This document shows, piece by piece, positions 8,317 through 17,155 of a DNA stretch of 64,000 nt. The stretch is taken from NCBI RefSeq assembly GCF_021216655.1, contig NZ_CP080437.1, forward strand, positions 2,418,001 to 2,482,000, written 5' to 3'. The notes under the pieces are model-generated. The model made no database searches. It was not told the DNA's origin and was given only the letters and a program-made list of their open reading frames with translations. Each line of letters opens with the position of its first letter. The first letter of the stretch is position 1. The stretch comes from Clavibacter michiganensis (GTDB lineage: Bacteria; Actinomycetota; Actinomycetes; Actinomycetales; Microbacteriaceae). Made by a program: the position numbers and the translations under genes.

Positions 8317-9948
8317 CTAGCGCACCCTGACGGTGACCGACCTCGACTCGGTGGATCCCTTCGTATTGGTGAAAACGGCGGTGAGAGCGTGCCGACCAGC
8401 GGCGATTCCGGTGAGGGACACCTTCGCAGTCTGCTTGTTGGGCGTCGCAGCCGTCAGGGGCCCCGTCCCGACGATCCGGCCGTCCAGCTTGAAGGCGTAG
8501 GAGGTGGCGTTGATCCCTGACTTCAGCGTCGCCGTGGCGACGAAGGTGCCGTCTCCGTCCCTGTTGTCGACCGAGACCACCGGTCTGCTGGGTGCGAGGT
8601 GCTTCACCAGCACCGTGGTGGTCTTCGTCGACGTGACGCCCTGTGAGTTGATGAGCTCCGCGCGGTACCTGTACTTCCCCTCCGCCTTCCCGGAGAAGGA
8701 CGTAGTCGCCGACTGCCGCGGGGTCGCGAGGGAGTCGAGGCGCTGCGAGGACACGAGGACATCGTTCTCGTAGAGGCGGTAGTAGCTGCCCGGCGCGCCC
8801 TTGGTGAGGTTCATCTTGATGTCGTAATCACCGTCGCTCAGCCCGGACTTCCGGCCCGTGTTGGAGAGGCTGGCCACGCCGGGGGCAGCGGTGGGCGTGA
8901 CGAACTGCTGGAGTGCGTCGCGAACGGCGAAGTAGGCGGGCTTGGGGCCGTACTCCTCGTCGAAGATCAGTGGCTTGGCTCCCGGGAGCCAGGTGTAGAG
9001 GTGCTTGTCCGTGAAGCCCCAGGTGCTGATCTCCGTCACGCCGGCCGCGAGAGCCTCGGCTACGACGTCACCGTAGATGGTCGCCTGCGAGACGGGGTCG
9101 TAGGTGTGCACATCGAGCTCGGCGATCTCGACGTCAAGACCAAGCGCACGGTACGAGTCGACCATCTCGGTGATCACTCCGGGGAGAGGGCCCGCGAACG
9201 TCTCGTGCATCTGGAGCGCGACTCCGTCGACGGGTACGCCTTCGGCGACCAGCCCGGTGAGCAGGTCGAGGAACGCCTGCCGCTTCGCCGCATCGAACTC
9301 GACCAGGTTCTCGTTGATGAAGAGCTTCGCGTCCGGGTCGGCTGCTCGCGCGATGTGGAAGGCGTCAGCGATGTACCCGGGACCGAGGACCTTAAAGAAG
9401 GTGGTGCTTTGAAGCGTCGTACCTTGCGACTCGAGCGCTTCAGAGACAACGTCCCACCGATCGATCCTTCCGTCGTAACGCTCCATCACAGTGGTGAAGT
9501 GCTCTGTCATCGCCGCCCGCATCTCGCCGGCATCCGTGATCGAGGTCACGTACTCCGGATCGCAGCAGCTGGAGATCAGACCATGGCCCTTTACCGCCAT
9601 GTCGTGCTCTTCGGCGAAGGCGACCAGTCGGTCAAGCCCAGCGAAGTCGTACACACCCTCTTCGGGTTGCGTGAAGGCCCATTTCATCTCGTTCTCGGGA
9701 GAAAGGCCATTGAACTGTTCGGCGAGGGTGTCGGCGAACCGCGGATCGGTCAGGTAGTTCGACGGGCGGTCGTCCTTCGTCCACTCCGCGGCCTTGATCG
9801 AGCCGGATCCGATCGTGAGACCGGCCGGCTCGGCCAGCTCACGCAGCGTAGGTCCATCGCCGGTCGATGCCCTCGCGGGGACTGCCGCGATCAGTGTCAG
9901 CCCTAGAGCGACGGTGGTCGCGAGGGCTGCGGATGTCAGTGTTCTCAT
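8317..9948 (-). CDS. tomA: Secreted tomatinase TomA (GH10)
   Basis: This 543-residue family 10 glycosidase matches in length and layout the published tomatinase that removes the tetrasaccharide from alpha-tomatine. I chose the ATG at 9948 because it begins a clear Sec signal peptide with cleavage after Ala27 (ARA/S). The catalytic barrel spans about residues 35-350, with acid/base Glu170 in 'WDVVSEA' and nucleophile Glu277 in 'EIAELDV'. Residues 355-543 form Fn3/Ig-like beta domains. The usual xylanase minus-one subsite motif WHSQLP is replaced by a stretch containing ISSCCD, and the Asn before the acid/base is Ser, so it is not a standard xylanase. Expression may depend on the CGAAACAATTTCG site at 10117. 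Confidence 0.94.
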   Translation of the reverse strand: MRTLTSAALATTVALGLTLIAAVPARASTGDGPTLRELAEPAGLTIGSGSIKAAEWTKDDRPSNYLTDPRFADTLAEQFNGLSPENEMKWAFTQPEEGVYDFAGLDRLVAFAEEHDMAVKGHGLISSCCDPEYVTSITDAGEMRAAMTEHFTTVMERYDGRIDRWDVVSEALESQGTTLQSTTFFKVLGPGYIADAFHIARAADPDAKLFINENLVEFDAAKRQAFLDLLTGLVAEGVPVDGVALQMHETFAGPLPGVITEMVDSYRALGLDVEIAELDVHTYDPVSQATIYGDVVAEALAAGVTEISTWGFTDKHLYTWLPGAKPLIFDEEYGPKPAYFAVRDALQQFVTPTAAPGVASLSNTGRKSGLSDGDYDIKMNLTKGAPGSYYRLYENDVLVSSQRLDSLATPRQSATTSFSGKAEGKYRYRAELINSQGVTSTKTTTVLVKHLAPSRPVVSVDNRDGDGTFVATATLKSGINATSYAFKLDGRIVGTGPLTAATPNKQTAKVSLTGIAAGRHALTAVFTNTKGSTESRSVTVRVR

Positions 9949-10286
9949 GGTCGGTTCCAAATCGCATGCGTGCGACCCAGCAGCAGTGCTGGTGGGCGCA
10001 AGGGCGGAATGAGCCGAGTGCATTTCTCGTTGCGGGGGGCGACGATGCCTCTCAGACTCCTCTTTGAGTGAGTAGGCGCTCATGCTCGCATCAGACCGTC
10101 AGGTCAAGCCGGACTCCGAAACAATTTCGCTGCCAGCAGGACATGGATGTCGACGCCGCGGCGAGAACAGGGGTTCGCTTCGCCGGAGAAATGCCGTTAC
10201 CTCTTGGACGATGGTGTGGCCACGCCGCGGAGCTGCACCGAGAAGCGGGTGGCGTCTGGACAGCACCGTGATGGTGATCGGCCGGA
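9949..10286. promoter_or_regulatory. tomA upstream region with CGAAACAATTTCG site
   Basis: A 338-bp stretch without a gene. It holds CGAAA-CAA-TTTCG at 10117-10129, a symmetrical site. On the leftward strand, TTGACC (10107-10102) lies nine bases downstream and could be the tomA -35 box. The -10 is not clear. The palindrome resembles the one at 7098 next to the LacI gene. No terminator of the response-regulator operon could be identified with confidence here. Confidence 0.5.
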
Positions 10287-10958
10287 TCAGGGATGCTCTG
10301 CTCGGTCGACGAGCCCGCTTCGAAAGGCGATGGAGACGAGTTGCCCCCGATCGCGCGCGTGGAGCTTCGTCATGGCTCGGTTCAGATGGGTCTTCACCGT
10401 CGCGGGTGAGATGAAGAGATCGCGGGCGATGCTGTCGTTGTCGAGCCCTCGGGCGGCACCGAGCACGACATCGGTCTCCCTGTGTGTCAACGTGGCCGTT
10501 CGGGCGATCAGCTCGACGTCGGTGGCGCTGCGACCGCGCGTGCGAAGGTCACTGACGACCGTTTTCGCAGCGCCAGCGGAGAGCGACGTGTCACCCTTCG
10601 CCACGGCCTCGACGGCGGCGATCAGGGCCTCGGAGTCAGCTGACTTGGCCAGAAAGCCATCGGCGCCGGCGCGTAGCGCGGCGAGCACCTCCTCGTCACC
10701 GTCGAACGTCGTCAAGACGAGAATGCGAACCGCGTTCAGATCTGGGTCTGCGCGGAGGGCGGCAGTGGCGCCCACGCCGTCGAGGATCGGCATCCGAAGA
10801 TCCATGAGTACGACATCCGGACGCGAGCCGCGGATCACGGCGAAGGCGGATCTCCCATCCGCGGCCTCGCCGATCACGCGGATCCCGGCGTCCTCGAGGA
10901 TCCCGCGCAGGCCGGCTCTGATCATCGCTTGGTCGTCGACGAGCACCACGTCGATCAT
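10287..10958 (-). CDS. LuxR/NarL-type response regulator
   Basis: A 223-residue two-component response regulator. The receiver domain occupies residues 1-120, with the acidic pair Asp8-Asp9 and phospho-acceptor Asp53 in 'VLMDLRMP'. A LuxR-type DNA-binding domain at the C-terminus contains 'LTHRETDVVLGAARGLDNDSIA' and 'SPATVKTHL' (quoted in separate parts). Its ATG overlaps the stop of the kinase gene by four bases. It is the last gene of an MMPL transporter-kinase-regulator operon and sits 338 bp upstream of tomA, reading in the same direction. It may control the exporter or tomA; the sequence does not settle which. Confidence 0.94.
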   Translation of the reverse strand: MIDVVLVDDQAMIRAGLRGILEDAGIRVIGEAADGRSAFAVIRGSRPDVVLMDLRMPILDGVGATAALRADPDLNAVRILVLTTFDGDEEVLAALRAGADGFLAKSADSEALIAAVEAVAKGDTSLSAGAAKTVVSDLRTRGRSATDVELIARTATLTHRETDVVLGAARGLDNDSIARDLFISPATVKTHLNRAMTKLHARDRGQLVSIAFRSGLVDRAEHP

Positions 10959-12109
10959 CGCTCTGCTCCGTGGGATGCCCGAGGGAGCTCGACTCGGAGG
11001 CCGAACGAGTGACGGTCCTCGCGGACGTCCAGGCTGCCGCCTGCCAGTTCGACGCGTTCCCGCATGCCGATCAGGCCGAAGCCCGAGTCAGCGCCCGGGT
11101 ACCGGTGCTGGATCGCGTTCTCGATCGTCAGGACGATGCTGGTCGGAGTTGCCGACGCCGTCACATGGGTCGGACCGGAGCCGTATCGATGAGCGTTCGT
11201 CAGGCCTTCCTGAAGGGCTCTATATAGGGCGGCTTCCCCTGACGTGCTCAATCCCGCCCCGTCAAGGGCATCGAGTGACACCTCCACTGAGGCCCCCGAG
11301 GCCTGCATCATCTCGATGAGCGTCGGGATCCCGGACGTGGCGGCGACGGTCCTGTTCTCGACTTCGTCGGATCGGGCGTCCCGCAAGACGGCGAGGATGG
11401 CGGCCAGCTCCTGCAGAGTCCCGGCGCTGACCGTTCGCACGGTGCGCAGCGCCCGACGAGCGCGGGCGGGGTCGTCCTCGACGTGCCGTTCGGCGTCGGT
11501 GGAGTGCAGGGCGATCACGGCGAGCGAGTTCGCCACCGAATCATGCAGATCACGGGCGATGCGCACGCGCTCCTCGCTCATCCTTCGGCGGAGCTCGGTC
11601 TCCTTCGCAGCCGTCACCGCGCTCAGCCGTTCTTCCACCGCCTGGGCGTAGTCGCGGTAAGCGCGCACCGCGCTGCCGAGAGCTACCACAGCCCCTGTCC
11701 AGACCGGGAGGATGAGAGCGAACGGGTCGGCGGGGCCGACGCCGAACGCGATCATCGCACCGGCGTACAGAACGGCCGCGTGGATGGTGGCGACGATGGT
11801 CGTCGCGGTCCGAGAGCGTCGCAGCGGTACCGAGAACAAGCAGATCTCCGCCAGCACCCAGACCCCGAGCGCACCGTCGGGAGCGACGAAGACGATGAGG
11901 CTGGCCGCGATCGCACCGACAGCGGCCGCAATCGGGAACCGCCGCCGTATCGCGACGAGCCCCGCGCTCACCACAGTGGCGGTGAGCGCGGCGATCCTGT
12001 CTACCCCGCCGACGTGGAACGAGATCACGACGGCTGCGACCGCGGTGATCACGGCCACGATGTCGAAGAGGCCCTCCCAGCGGGAGCCGAATCTCGAATG
12101 CACTGTCAC
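10955..12109 (-). CDS. Sensor histidine kinase (HisKA_3, NarL-partner type)
   Basis: A 384-residue kinase. The first 150 residues form about five membrane helices without a large extracellular loop, which suggests sensing within or near the membrane. The phosphorylated His189 lies in 'ARDLHDSVANS', followed by the dimerisation helices and an ATPase domain with 'EGLTNAHRYG' (N box) and 'GFGLIGMRERV' (G box). It overlaps both neighbours by ATGA: the MMPL transporter upstream and the response regulator downstream. A sensor built into an exporter operon usually reports the exported hydrophobic compound or membrane stress. Here a plant saponin or its aglycone is a plausible but untested signal. 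Confidence 0.93.
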   Translation of the reverse strand: MTVHSRFGSRWEGLFDIVAVITAVAAVVISFHVGGVDRIAALTATVVSAGLVAIRRRFPIAAAVGAIAASLIVFVAPDGALGVWVLAEICLFSVPLRRSRTATTIVATIHAAVLYAGAMIAFGVGPADPFALILPVWTGAVVALGSAVRAYRDYAQAVEERLSAVTAAKETELRRRMSEERVRIARDLHDSVANSLAVIALHSTDAERHVEDDPARARRALRTVRTVSAGTLQELAAILAVLRDARSDEVENRTVAATSGIPTLIEMMQASGASVEVSLDALDGAGLSTSGEAALYRALQEGLTNAHRYGSGPTHVTASATPTSIVLTIENAIQHRYPGADSGFGLIGMRERVELAGGSLDVREDRHSFGLRVELPRASHGAER

Positions 12110-14277
12110 ATTCTCGTCGACGCCAGCTCATTCGGGGCGGCCTCACGACGGTCGTCGTCGAAGGCGGCGCCCTCGACGTCGATCGTCGGCAGGAGCTTGT
12201 CGAGCCAGCGTGGGATCCACCAGGCGGAGCGGCCGAGGAGCGTGAGCAGCGCCGGGACGAGGATCATGCGGACGAGGAGGGCGTCGGCGAGCACACCTAC
12301 GGCGAGGGCCAACGCGATGGATCCCACCAGCGAGGACGGGCTGAGCGCGAATCCGAAGAAGACCGCGGCCATGATCGCCGCGGCAGCGACCACGACAGGT
12401 GCAGATTGCTGGAAGCCGGCGCGTACGGCCTCTCGGGGCGATGTTCCGTGGCGATGCGCCTCATGGATGCGGGATACCAGGAACACCTGGTAGTCCATCG
12501 CCAGGCCGAACAGGATCCCCGTCACGATGATCGGCAGGAGGCTCAGCAGAGGGTTGCCCTGCGGGGCCTGGACGATGGGGTCGAGCCATCCCCACTGGAA
12601 GACCGCCACGGTCGAGCCGAGTGCCGCCCCGAGCGACAGGAGGAAGCCCCCGGTGGCGATGAGCGGGACGAGGAAGGAACGAAACAGCAGCACGAGCAGC
12701 AAGAAGGAGAGCCCGACGATCAGTGCGACATAGGCGATCAGAGCCGAGCGGAGCTGCTCGTCCGAGTCGAGTGCGATCGCCGTCGAACCCGTCACCTGGA
12801 CGCTCGTGGAATCGTCGCCGAGCGCTCGGATGTCTCTCACCAGCGAGGTCGTGGCTGTGTCCAGCGGCCCGGATTCGGCGATGACCGTCAGCATGGCGGT
12901 CGATCCGTCGGCCGAGACAGGACCCGGGGAGACGGTGGCCACATTCGGGAGCGAGCCGAGTTCGGTGCTGACCGTCTCGACAGCTGACGCGGCATCGGAA
13001 TCCGATCGCACCAGCACGACGAGGGGATCCTGCGCGCCCGGACCGAAAGCGTCAGCGACCGTCGTGTAGGCGGCCCGCTGAGTGGAATCGGGATCCTCTC
13101 CGCCGGGGATGACGAGACTGGTCTGCATGCCCAGCAACGGAAGAGCCGCGACGGCGAGACCGCCGACGACCGCGAACGTCGCGATCACGGGACGACGCAG
13201 GATGGCACCGATCCATGTCGTCGTCCAGCGAGGGGAGCCCCCGGCTGAGCGGGTCGAAGCGCGCTCCCGCCGCCCGAGGGCGCGCCGCCCCATCCACGAC
13301 AGCAGGGCGGGCAGAAGGGTCAGGGACATCAGCACAGCCACAGCGACCGCGAACGCCGCCGCGATTCCCATCTCGCCGAGGAACGGGATGCCGACGACGG
13401 TGAGACCTACGAGCGCGATGATGACCGTCGCTCCAGCGAAGACGACAGACGAGCCGGCCGTGGCCGTGGCCCGGCCGATGGCGTCTTGCACAAGGCGCCC
13501 GCTACGCAGTTCGGCGCGAAAGCGCGAGAGCACGAAGAGGCAGTAGTCGATCCCGACGGCCAACCCCAGCATCACCGCGAGGATGGGGGTCACGGAACCG
13601 ATCGGGGTGATCGCCGAGAAGGCCAGGATGCCCAGGACACCGACGCCGACGCCGACGAGGGCGCCGAGCATGTTCGCTCCGGCTGCAACCAGCGAGCCGA
13701 ATGTGAGCAGCAGGACCAGGAAGGCCACAAGGGCCCCGACGAGCTCCGTCGGACCGAGGATCTCGGGCACTGCGCTGGTCAGTGAGCCGCCGATCTCCGC
13801 GGCCATGCCCTGGTCGCGCAGACTAGCGGCAACGGCGTCAAGCTCGGACGTCACGTCGACCGCCTGCTCCTCGTCGATGTCGCCGACGGTCACCTGCGCG
13901 ATAGCGGTCGCACCGTCAGCGGAGATCGAGGGTCGCGCGGGGTCCAGGGGGTCGGTGACCGCGAGCACACCGGGGATCACACGCGCCTGCTCCAAGGCTG
14001 ACGTGAGTGAGGGTGCGTCATCCGTGACACGTCCTCCGGACGACTGGACAACGAGCTGGAGCGACGTCGTCGCCTCACCGGTAGTGGGGAACTCCGACTC
14101 GAGGGTGCTCAACGCGCGGCTGGAGTCGGTGCCGGGGACATCGAACCCTGCGCTGGAGAAGCGCATACCGGAAAGGGCGACACCCGCGGCGATCAGGAGG
14201 ACGAGCAGCCAGCTCGCGACGACTGCCCAGCGGCTGCGCGCGGACAGCACACCAAGGCGGTAGAGAAGTGCGGACAC
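12106..14277 (-). CDS. MMPL family (RND-like) exporter
   Basis: The protein has 723 residues from a GTG at 14277 with GGGAG just upstream; a longer frame continues upstream but lacks hydrophobic sequence. It shows the MMPL pattern: one N-terminal helix (WAVVASWLLVLLIAAGVAL), a large extracytoplasmic loop, a block of five helices, a second loop, and a second block of helices. Conserved 'GIDYCLFVLSRFRAEL' and 'AMDYQVFLVSRIHEAH' segments occur in the two halves. Such proteins export lipids, drugs or other hydrophobic molecules using the proton gradient. It leads the operon with the kinase and regulator. The TTGACGCGCGTCAA operator at 14416 lies 139 bp upstream. Confidence 0.92.
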   Translation of the reverse strand: MSALLYRLGVLSARSRWAVVASWLLVLLIAAGVALSGMRFSSAGFDVPGTDSSRALSTLESEFPTTGEATTSLQLVVQSSGGRVTDDAPSLTSALEQARVIPGVLAVTDPLDPARPSISADGATAIAQVTVGDIDEEQAVDVTSELDAVAASLRDQGMAAEIGGSLTSAVPEILGPTELVGALVAFLVLLLTFGSLVAAGANMLGALVGVGVGVLGILAFSAITPIGSVTPILAVMLGLAVGIDYCLFVLSRFRAELRSGRLVQDAIGRATATAGSSVVFAGATVIIALVGLTVVGIPFLGEMGIAAAFAVAVAVLMSLTLLPALLSWMGRRALGRRERASTRSAGGSPRWTTTWIGAILRRPVIATFAVVGGLAVAALPLLGMQTSLVIPGGEDPDSTQRAAYTTVADAFGPGAQDPLVVLVRSDSDAASAVETVSTELGSLPNVATVSPGPVSADGSTAMLTVIAESGPLDTATTSLVRDIRALGDDSTSVQVTGSTAIALDSDEQLRSALIAYVALIVGLSFLLLVLLFRSFLVPLIATGGFLLSLGAALGSTVAVFQWGWLDPIVQAPQGNPLLSLLPIIVTGILFGLAMDYQVFLVSRIHEAHRHGTSPREAVRAGFQQSAPVVVAAAAIMAAVFFGFALSPSSLVGSIALALAVGVLADALLVRMILVPALLTLLGRSAWWIPRWLDKLLPTIDVEGAAFDDDRREAAPNELASTRM

Positions 14278-14415
14278 AAGGCTCCCATCGATTGACTGCC
14301 CACTCAGGCGGATCGTCCTCCAGCCTCGGCGATGCCGCCGCGTACGGCGTCCACCTGGGGCTGTGACGCTCCTACCGCAGCGGCGGTACGTGAGCACGTC
14401 GACATCGTGTAACGG

Positions 14416-14429
14416 TTGACGCGCGTCAA
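14416..14429. promoter_or_regulatory. Operator TTGACGCGCGTCAA (P450/MMPL divergent promoter)
   Basis: A perfect 14-bp palindrome with central CG steps typical of LacI-family sites. Read rightward, its first six bases TTGACG form a -35 box and TAGCGT lies 17 bp on (14439-14444) as a TANNNT-type -10 for the P450 operon. A repressor bound here would block that promoter and could also affect the leftward MMPL operon. Confidence 0.8.
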
Positions 14430-14483
14430 AGGTCGACCTAGCGTCGGTGATGTCGACCCTCGACCAATCACGAAGGAGTGTCC

Positions 14484-15704
14484 GTGCCGACTCTTGAATC
14501 TGCCCCTGTCCCGCGGGGCGCCCTCCCGCAAGATCGTTGCCCCTTCGACCCCAGTGCGCGTTACGAGCGCCTGCGGGAGGAGGATCCGGTGACCCGGGTG
14601 ACCACGCCGGCCGGGTTCGACGTGTGGCTGGTCAGTCGCTACGACGATGCGCGCGCGGTCCTCGGGGATGGCGAGTCGTTCAGCAACGTCGACGCGAGCT
14701 CGACTCACTTGATGGGGAACAAGGACAAGCTCGGGGCGACGCCGCCTCCTGGGATCCTCCTGCGTCACGACGGGGCATCTCATTCCCGTCTCAGGCTTCG
14801 CCTGGCGCGGGAGTTCATGGTCAAGCGCGTCGCGACGCTCGAACCCTTCATCCGGTCCCTCGTCGCAGAGCACATCGACCGTCTGGCGTCGATGTCGGGC
14901 CCGGTCGACCTGTACAGGAACTTCGGGCTGCCCATCCCGGCTCTAGTGATCAGCGAGGTGCTCGGCGTCCCAGACGAGGATCGCGCCGAGTTCGGGCACT
15001 TCACCGCTTCGCAGGTCGACCTCACCCTCCCGCTCGAAGAACGCGAGGCGGCGGGAGCTGCAGGGCAGGCGTTCTTCGCTCGACTCGTCGCCTCGAAGTA
15101 CGAGAACCCCGGTGACGATCTGCTCAGTCGGCTCATCCAGGAGCCGAGCGACGAGCCCTTCGGCTTCGAGGAGCTGATGGGGCTGTCGCTGCTCCTGCTC
15201 GCCGCCGGCCACGACACGACTGCCAACATGATCACCCTCGGCACCTACGCGCTCCTGCGCAATCCTGATCAGGCAGCACGGCTCGGGGAGCCGGGGATGA
15301 TGTCCACGGGAGTCGACGAGCTCATCCGGTACCTCTCGATAGTCCACAACGGCGTGCTCCGCAAGGCCGTCCGGGACGTCACCGTCGGCGATCAGCTCGT
15401 CAGAGCGGGGGAGCACGTCGCGGTCGTCCTCGAGTCCGCGAACCGCGACCCGAGGTTCATGTCGGACGCCGATCGCCTCGATCTCGATCGGCGCTCGGCT
15501 CATGTCGGGTTCGGGTATGGGGCGCACCAGTGCCTCGGCCAGCATCTCGCCCGGCTCGAGCTGACCGTCGCGCTTCCCGAGCTGTTCCGCCGCGTGCAGG
15601 GTCTGCGAGCGGTACAGCCTGAGAGTGACATCCCCTTCAAGAACGACATGCTCGTCTACGGAATTCGAGAACTCCTCGTGGAGTGGGACGAGGTGGTCGC
15701 ATGA
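14484..15704 (+). CDS. Cytochrome P450 monooxygenase
   Basis: A soluble bacterial P450 of 406 residues. The GTG at 14484 is chosen because AAGGAG ends five bases before it. The I-helix oxygen-activation motif 'AGHDTT' is at 241-246, the K-helix ExxR at Glu279-Arg282, and the haem ligand Cys350 in 'GFGYGAHQC'. Length and motifs suit the CYP105/CYP107-like class that takes electrons from a ferredoxin. The next two genes supply exactly that ferredoxin and reductase, with overlapping starts. It would hydroxylate a hydrophobic substrate. The shared glycosidase operator suggests a plant aglycone, by inference. Confidence 0.95.
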   Translation: MPTLESAPVPRGALPQDRCPFDPSARYERLREEDPVTRVTTPAGFDVWLVSRYDDARAVLGDGESFSNVDASSTHLMGNKDKLGATPPPGILLRHDGASHSRLRLRLAREFMVKRVATLEPFIRSLVAEHIDRLASMSGPVDLYRNFGLPIPALVISEVLGVPDEDRAEFGHFTASQVDLTLPLEEREAAGAAGQAFFARLVASKYENPGDDLLSRLIQEPSDEPFGFEELMGLSLLLLAAGHDTTANMITLGTYALLRNPDQAARLGEPGMMSTGVDELIRYLSIVHNGVLRKAVRDVTVGDQLVRAGEHVAVVLESANRDPRFMSDADRLDLDRRSAHVGFGYGAHQCLGQHLARLELTVALPELFRRVQGLRAVQPESDIPFKNDMLVYGIRELLVEWDEVVA

Positions 15705-15898
15705 GATTCGCTCTGGACATCGACCGTTGCGTCGGCGCCGGAGTCTGCGCACTGGCAGCCCCCGATGTCTTCGATCAGAACGACGATGATGGCATCGTGG
15801 TGGTGCTGGACCAGGACCCGCCCGCCGAGCTGGACGAAGCGGTCCGCGAAGCCGCCGCACGGTGCCCGGCTGCGGTCATCCGTCTCCAGGCGCCGTGA
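15701..15898 (+). CDS. 3Fe-4S ferredoxin
   Basis: A small acidic protein of 65 residues starting at the ATG that overlaps the P450 stop (ATGA). It has the three-cysteine pattern of actinobacterial P450-partner ferredoxins: Cys and Cys in 'DRCVGAGVC' and a third in 'AARCP' near the C-terminus. The position normally held by the extra cysteine of 4Fe-4S proteins is not Cys, so a 3Fe-4S cluster is expected. It would pass single electrons from the reductase encoded next to the P450. The downstream gene begins on its stop codon, so the three are translated as a unit. Confidence 0.93.
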   Translation: MRFALDIDRCVGAGVCALAAPDVFDQNDDDGIVVVLDQDPPAELDEAVREAAARCPAAVIRLQAP

Positions 15899-17097
15899 GT
15901 GTGCGACGCACCCTCATCGTCGGCGCCTCCGCAGCCGGAGTGACAGCAGCCGAGTCGCTTCGTAGCCAGGGGTACGCCGGATCCATCGAGGTGATCGGCG
16001 CAGAACGGCACCACGCATACGATCGGCCGCCTCTCTCGAAGCAGCTCCTCTCGGGTGAGTGGGAGGGGACGCGGCTGCAGCTGCGACCCGATGCCCATCT
16101 CGCGTCGCTCGACGTCCACGAGCGGCTCGGCTCTCCTGCCGTCGACCTCGACCCGATCGGTCGGCAGGTGACGACCGCGGATGGGGCACGAACCGGTTAT
16201 GACGCACTGGTGATCGCGACGGGCGTCCGTCCGCGGCGCCTCGCAGGGACGGAGGGAACGCGAGGAGTCCACGTCCTGCGTACCTTGGAGGACGCGGAGG
16301 CGCTGCGTGCCGAAGTCGACGTCGGGAAGCGCGTCGTGGTCATCGGCGGCGGCTTCCTCGGTGCGGAGATCGCATCGGTCCTCCAGGCGTCCGTCGGTGA
16401 GGTGGTCCTGCTCACAGCAGGCGAGAACCTGCTCGAGCGTGTCATCGGTCGGCCTGTCGGCGCCGAGCTCATGGCGTTGCATCGCAGCATGGGCATCACC
16501 GTCATTCCCGCACCGCTCTCCCGCGTGCGCTCCCTCGTCACCGACACGGGGCGAGTGAGCGGAGTCGTCTTGGGAGACGGCTCGGTGCTCGAGACGGGCC
16601 TGGTCGTCATCGCCATCGGCTCGGAACCAGCTGTGGACTGGCTTCGCATGAGTGGACTCGACCTGAGTGACGGGGTCGGGTGCGCCTCCGATTGCTCCGC
16701 TGCTCCCGGGATCTATGCCGCCGGTGACGTAGCGCGCTGGTGGAATCCGCTCTTCACGACATCGATGCGGGTGGAGCACCGGACCAACGCCGTCGATCAG
16801 GCGATCCACGTAGCCGAACGCATCGTCCGCGGCGATGACGTCGACTACGCGCCGGTGCCGTACTTTTGGTCTGACCAGTTCGGGCTGCGCCTGCAGGCAC
16901 ACGGATGGCTGAAGGAGCACGATGAGTGCGTCGTCGTGGAGGGATCGGTCAGCGATCGTCGCCTTGTCGCGCTCTACCGTCGCGGAGGCGCCTTGACCGG
17001 TGTGCTCGCGATGGGAGCAGCGAAGGCGCTGCGCACGTGGCGCAGTCGGATCACCGAGGGCATCACGTGGCGGGATGCCCTCGACGCTGCTCCATGA
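15895..17097 (+). CDS. NAD(P)H:ferredoxin reductase (FAD)
   Basis: A 400-residue flavoprotein from the GTG at 15895, which overlaps the ferredoxin stop (GTGA). The N-terminal FAD-binding Rossmann fold starts 'TLIVGASAAGVTAAESL', the second nucleotide fold reads 'VVVIGGGFLGAEIA', and 'IYAAGDVA' is the FAD-ribityl motif. This is the rhodocoxin/putidaredoxin reductase type. It moves electrons from NAD(P)H to the ferredoxin and so completes a three-part P450 system. A hairpin follows 10 bases after the stop and separates the operon from the convergent GH3 gene. Confidence 0.95.
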   Translation: MSVRRTLIVGASAAGVTAAESLRSQGYAGSIEVIGAERHHAYDRPPLSKQLLSGEWEGTRLQLRPDAHLASLDVHERLGSPAVDLDPIGRQVTTADGARTGYDALVIATGVRPRRLAGTEGTRGVHVLRTLEDAEALRAEVDVGKRVVVIGGGFLGAEIASVLQASVGEVVLLTAGENLLERVIGRPVGAELMALHRSMGITVIPAPLSRVRSLVTDTGRVSGVVLGDGSVLETGLVVIAIGSEPAVDWLRMSGLDLSDGVGCASDCSAAPGIYAAGDVARWWNPLFTTSMRVEHRTNAVDQAIHVAERIVRGDDVDYAPVPYFWSDQFGLRLQAHGWLKEHDECVVVEGSVSDRRLVALYRRGGALTGVLAMGAAKALRTWRSRITEGITWRDALDAAP

Positions 17098-17107
17098 GAG
17101 AGGCCAG

Positions 17108-17142
17108 CGGGAAGGGAAGTCGTACACGATCTCCCCTTCCCG
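17108..17142. terminator. Bidirectional hairpin between reductase and GH3 genes
   Basis: CGGGAAGGG at 17108-17116 pairs with CCCTTCCCG at 17134-17142, and an inner TCGT/ACGA stem lies in the loop. It stands between two convergent genes and fits a shared terminator. Confidence 0.75.
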
Positions 17143-17155
17143 TCACCTCATCACC

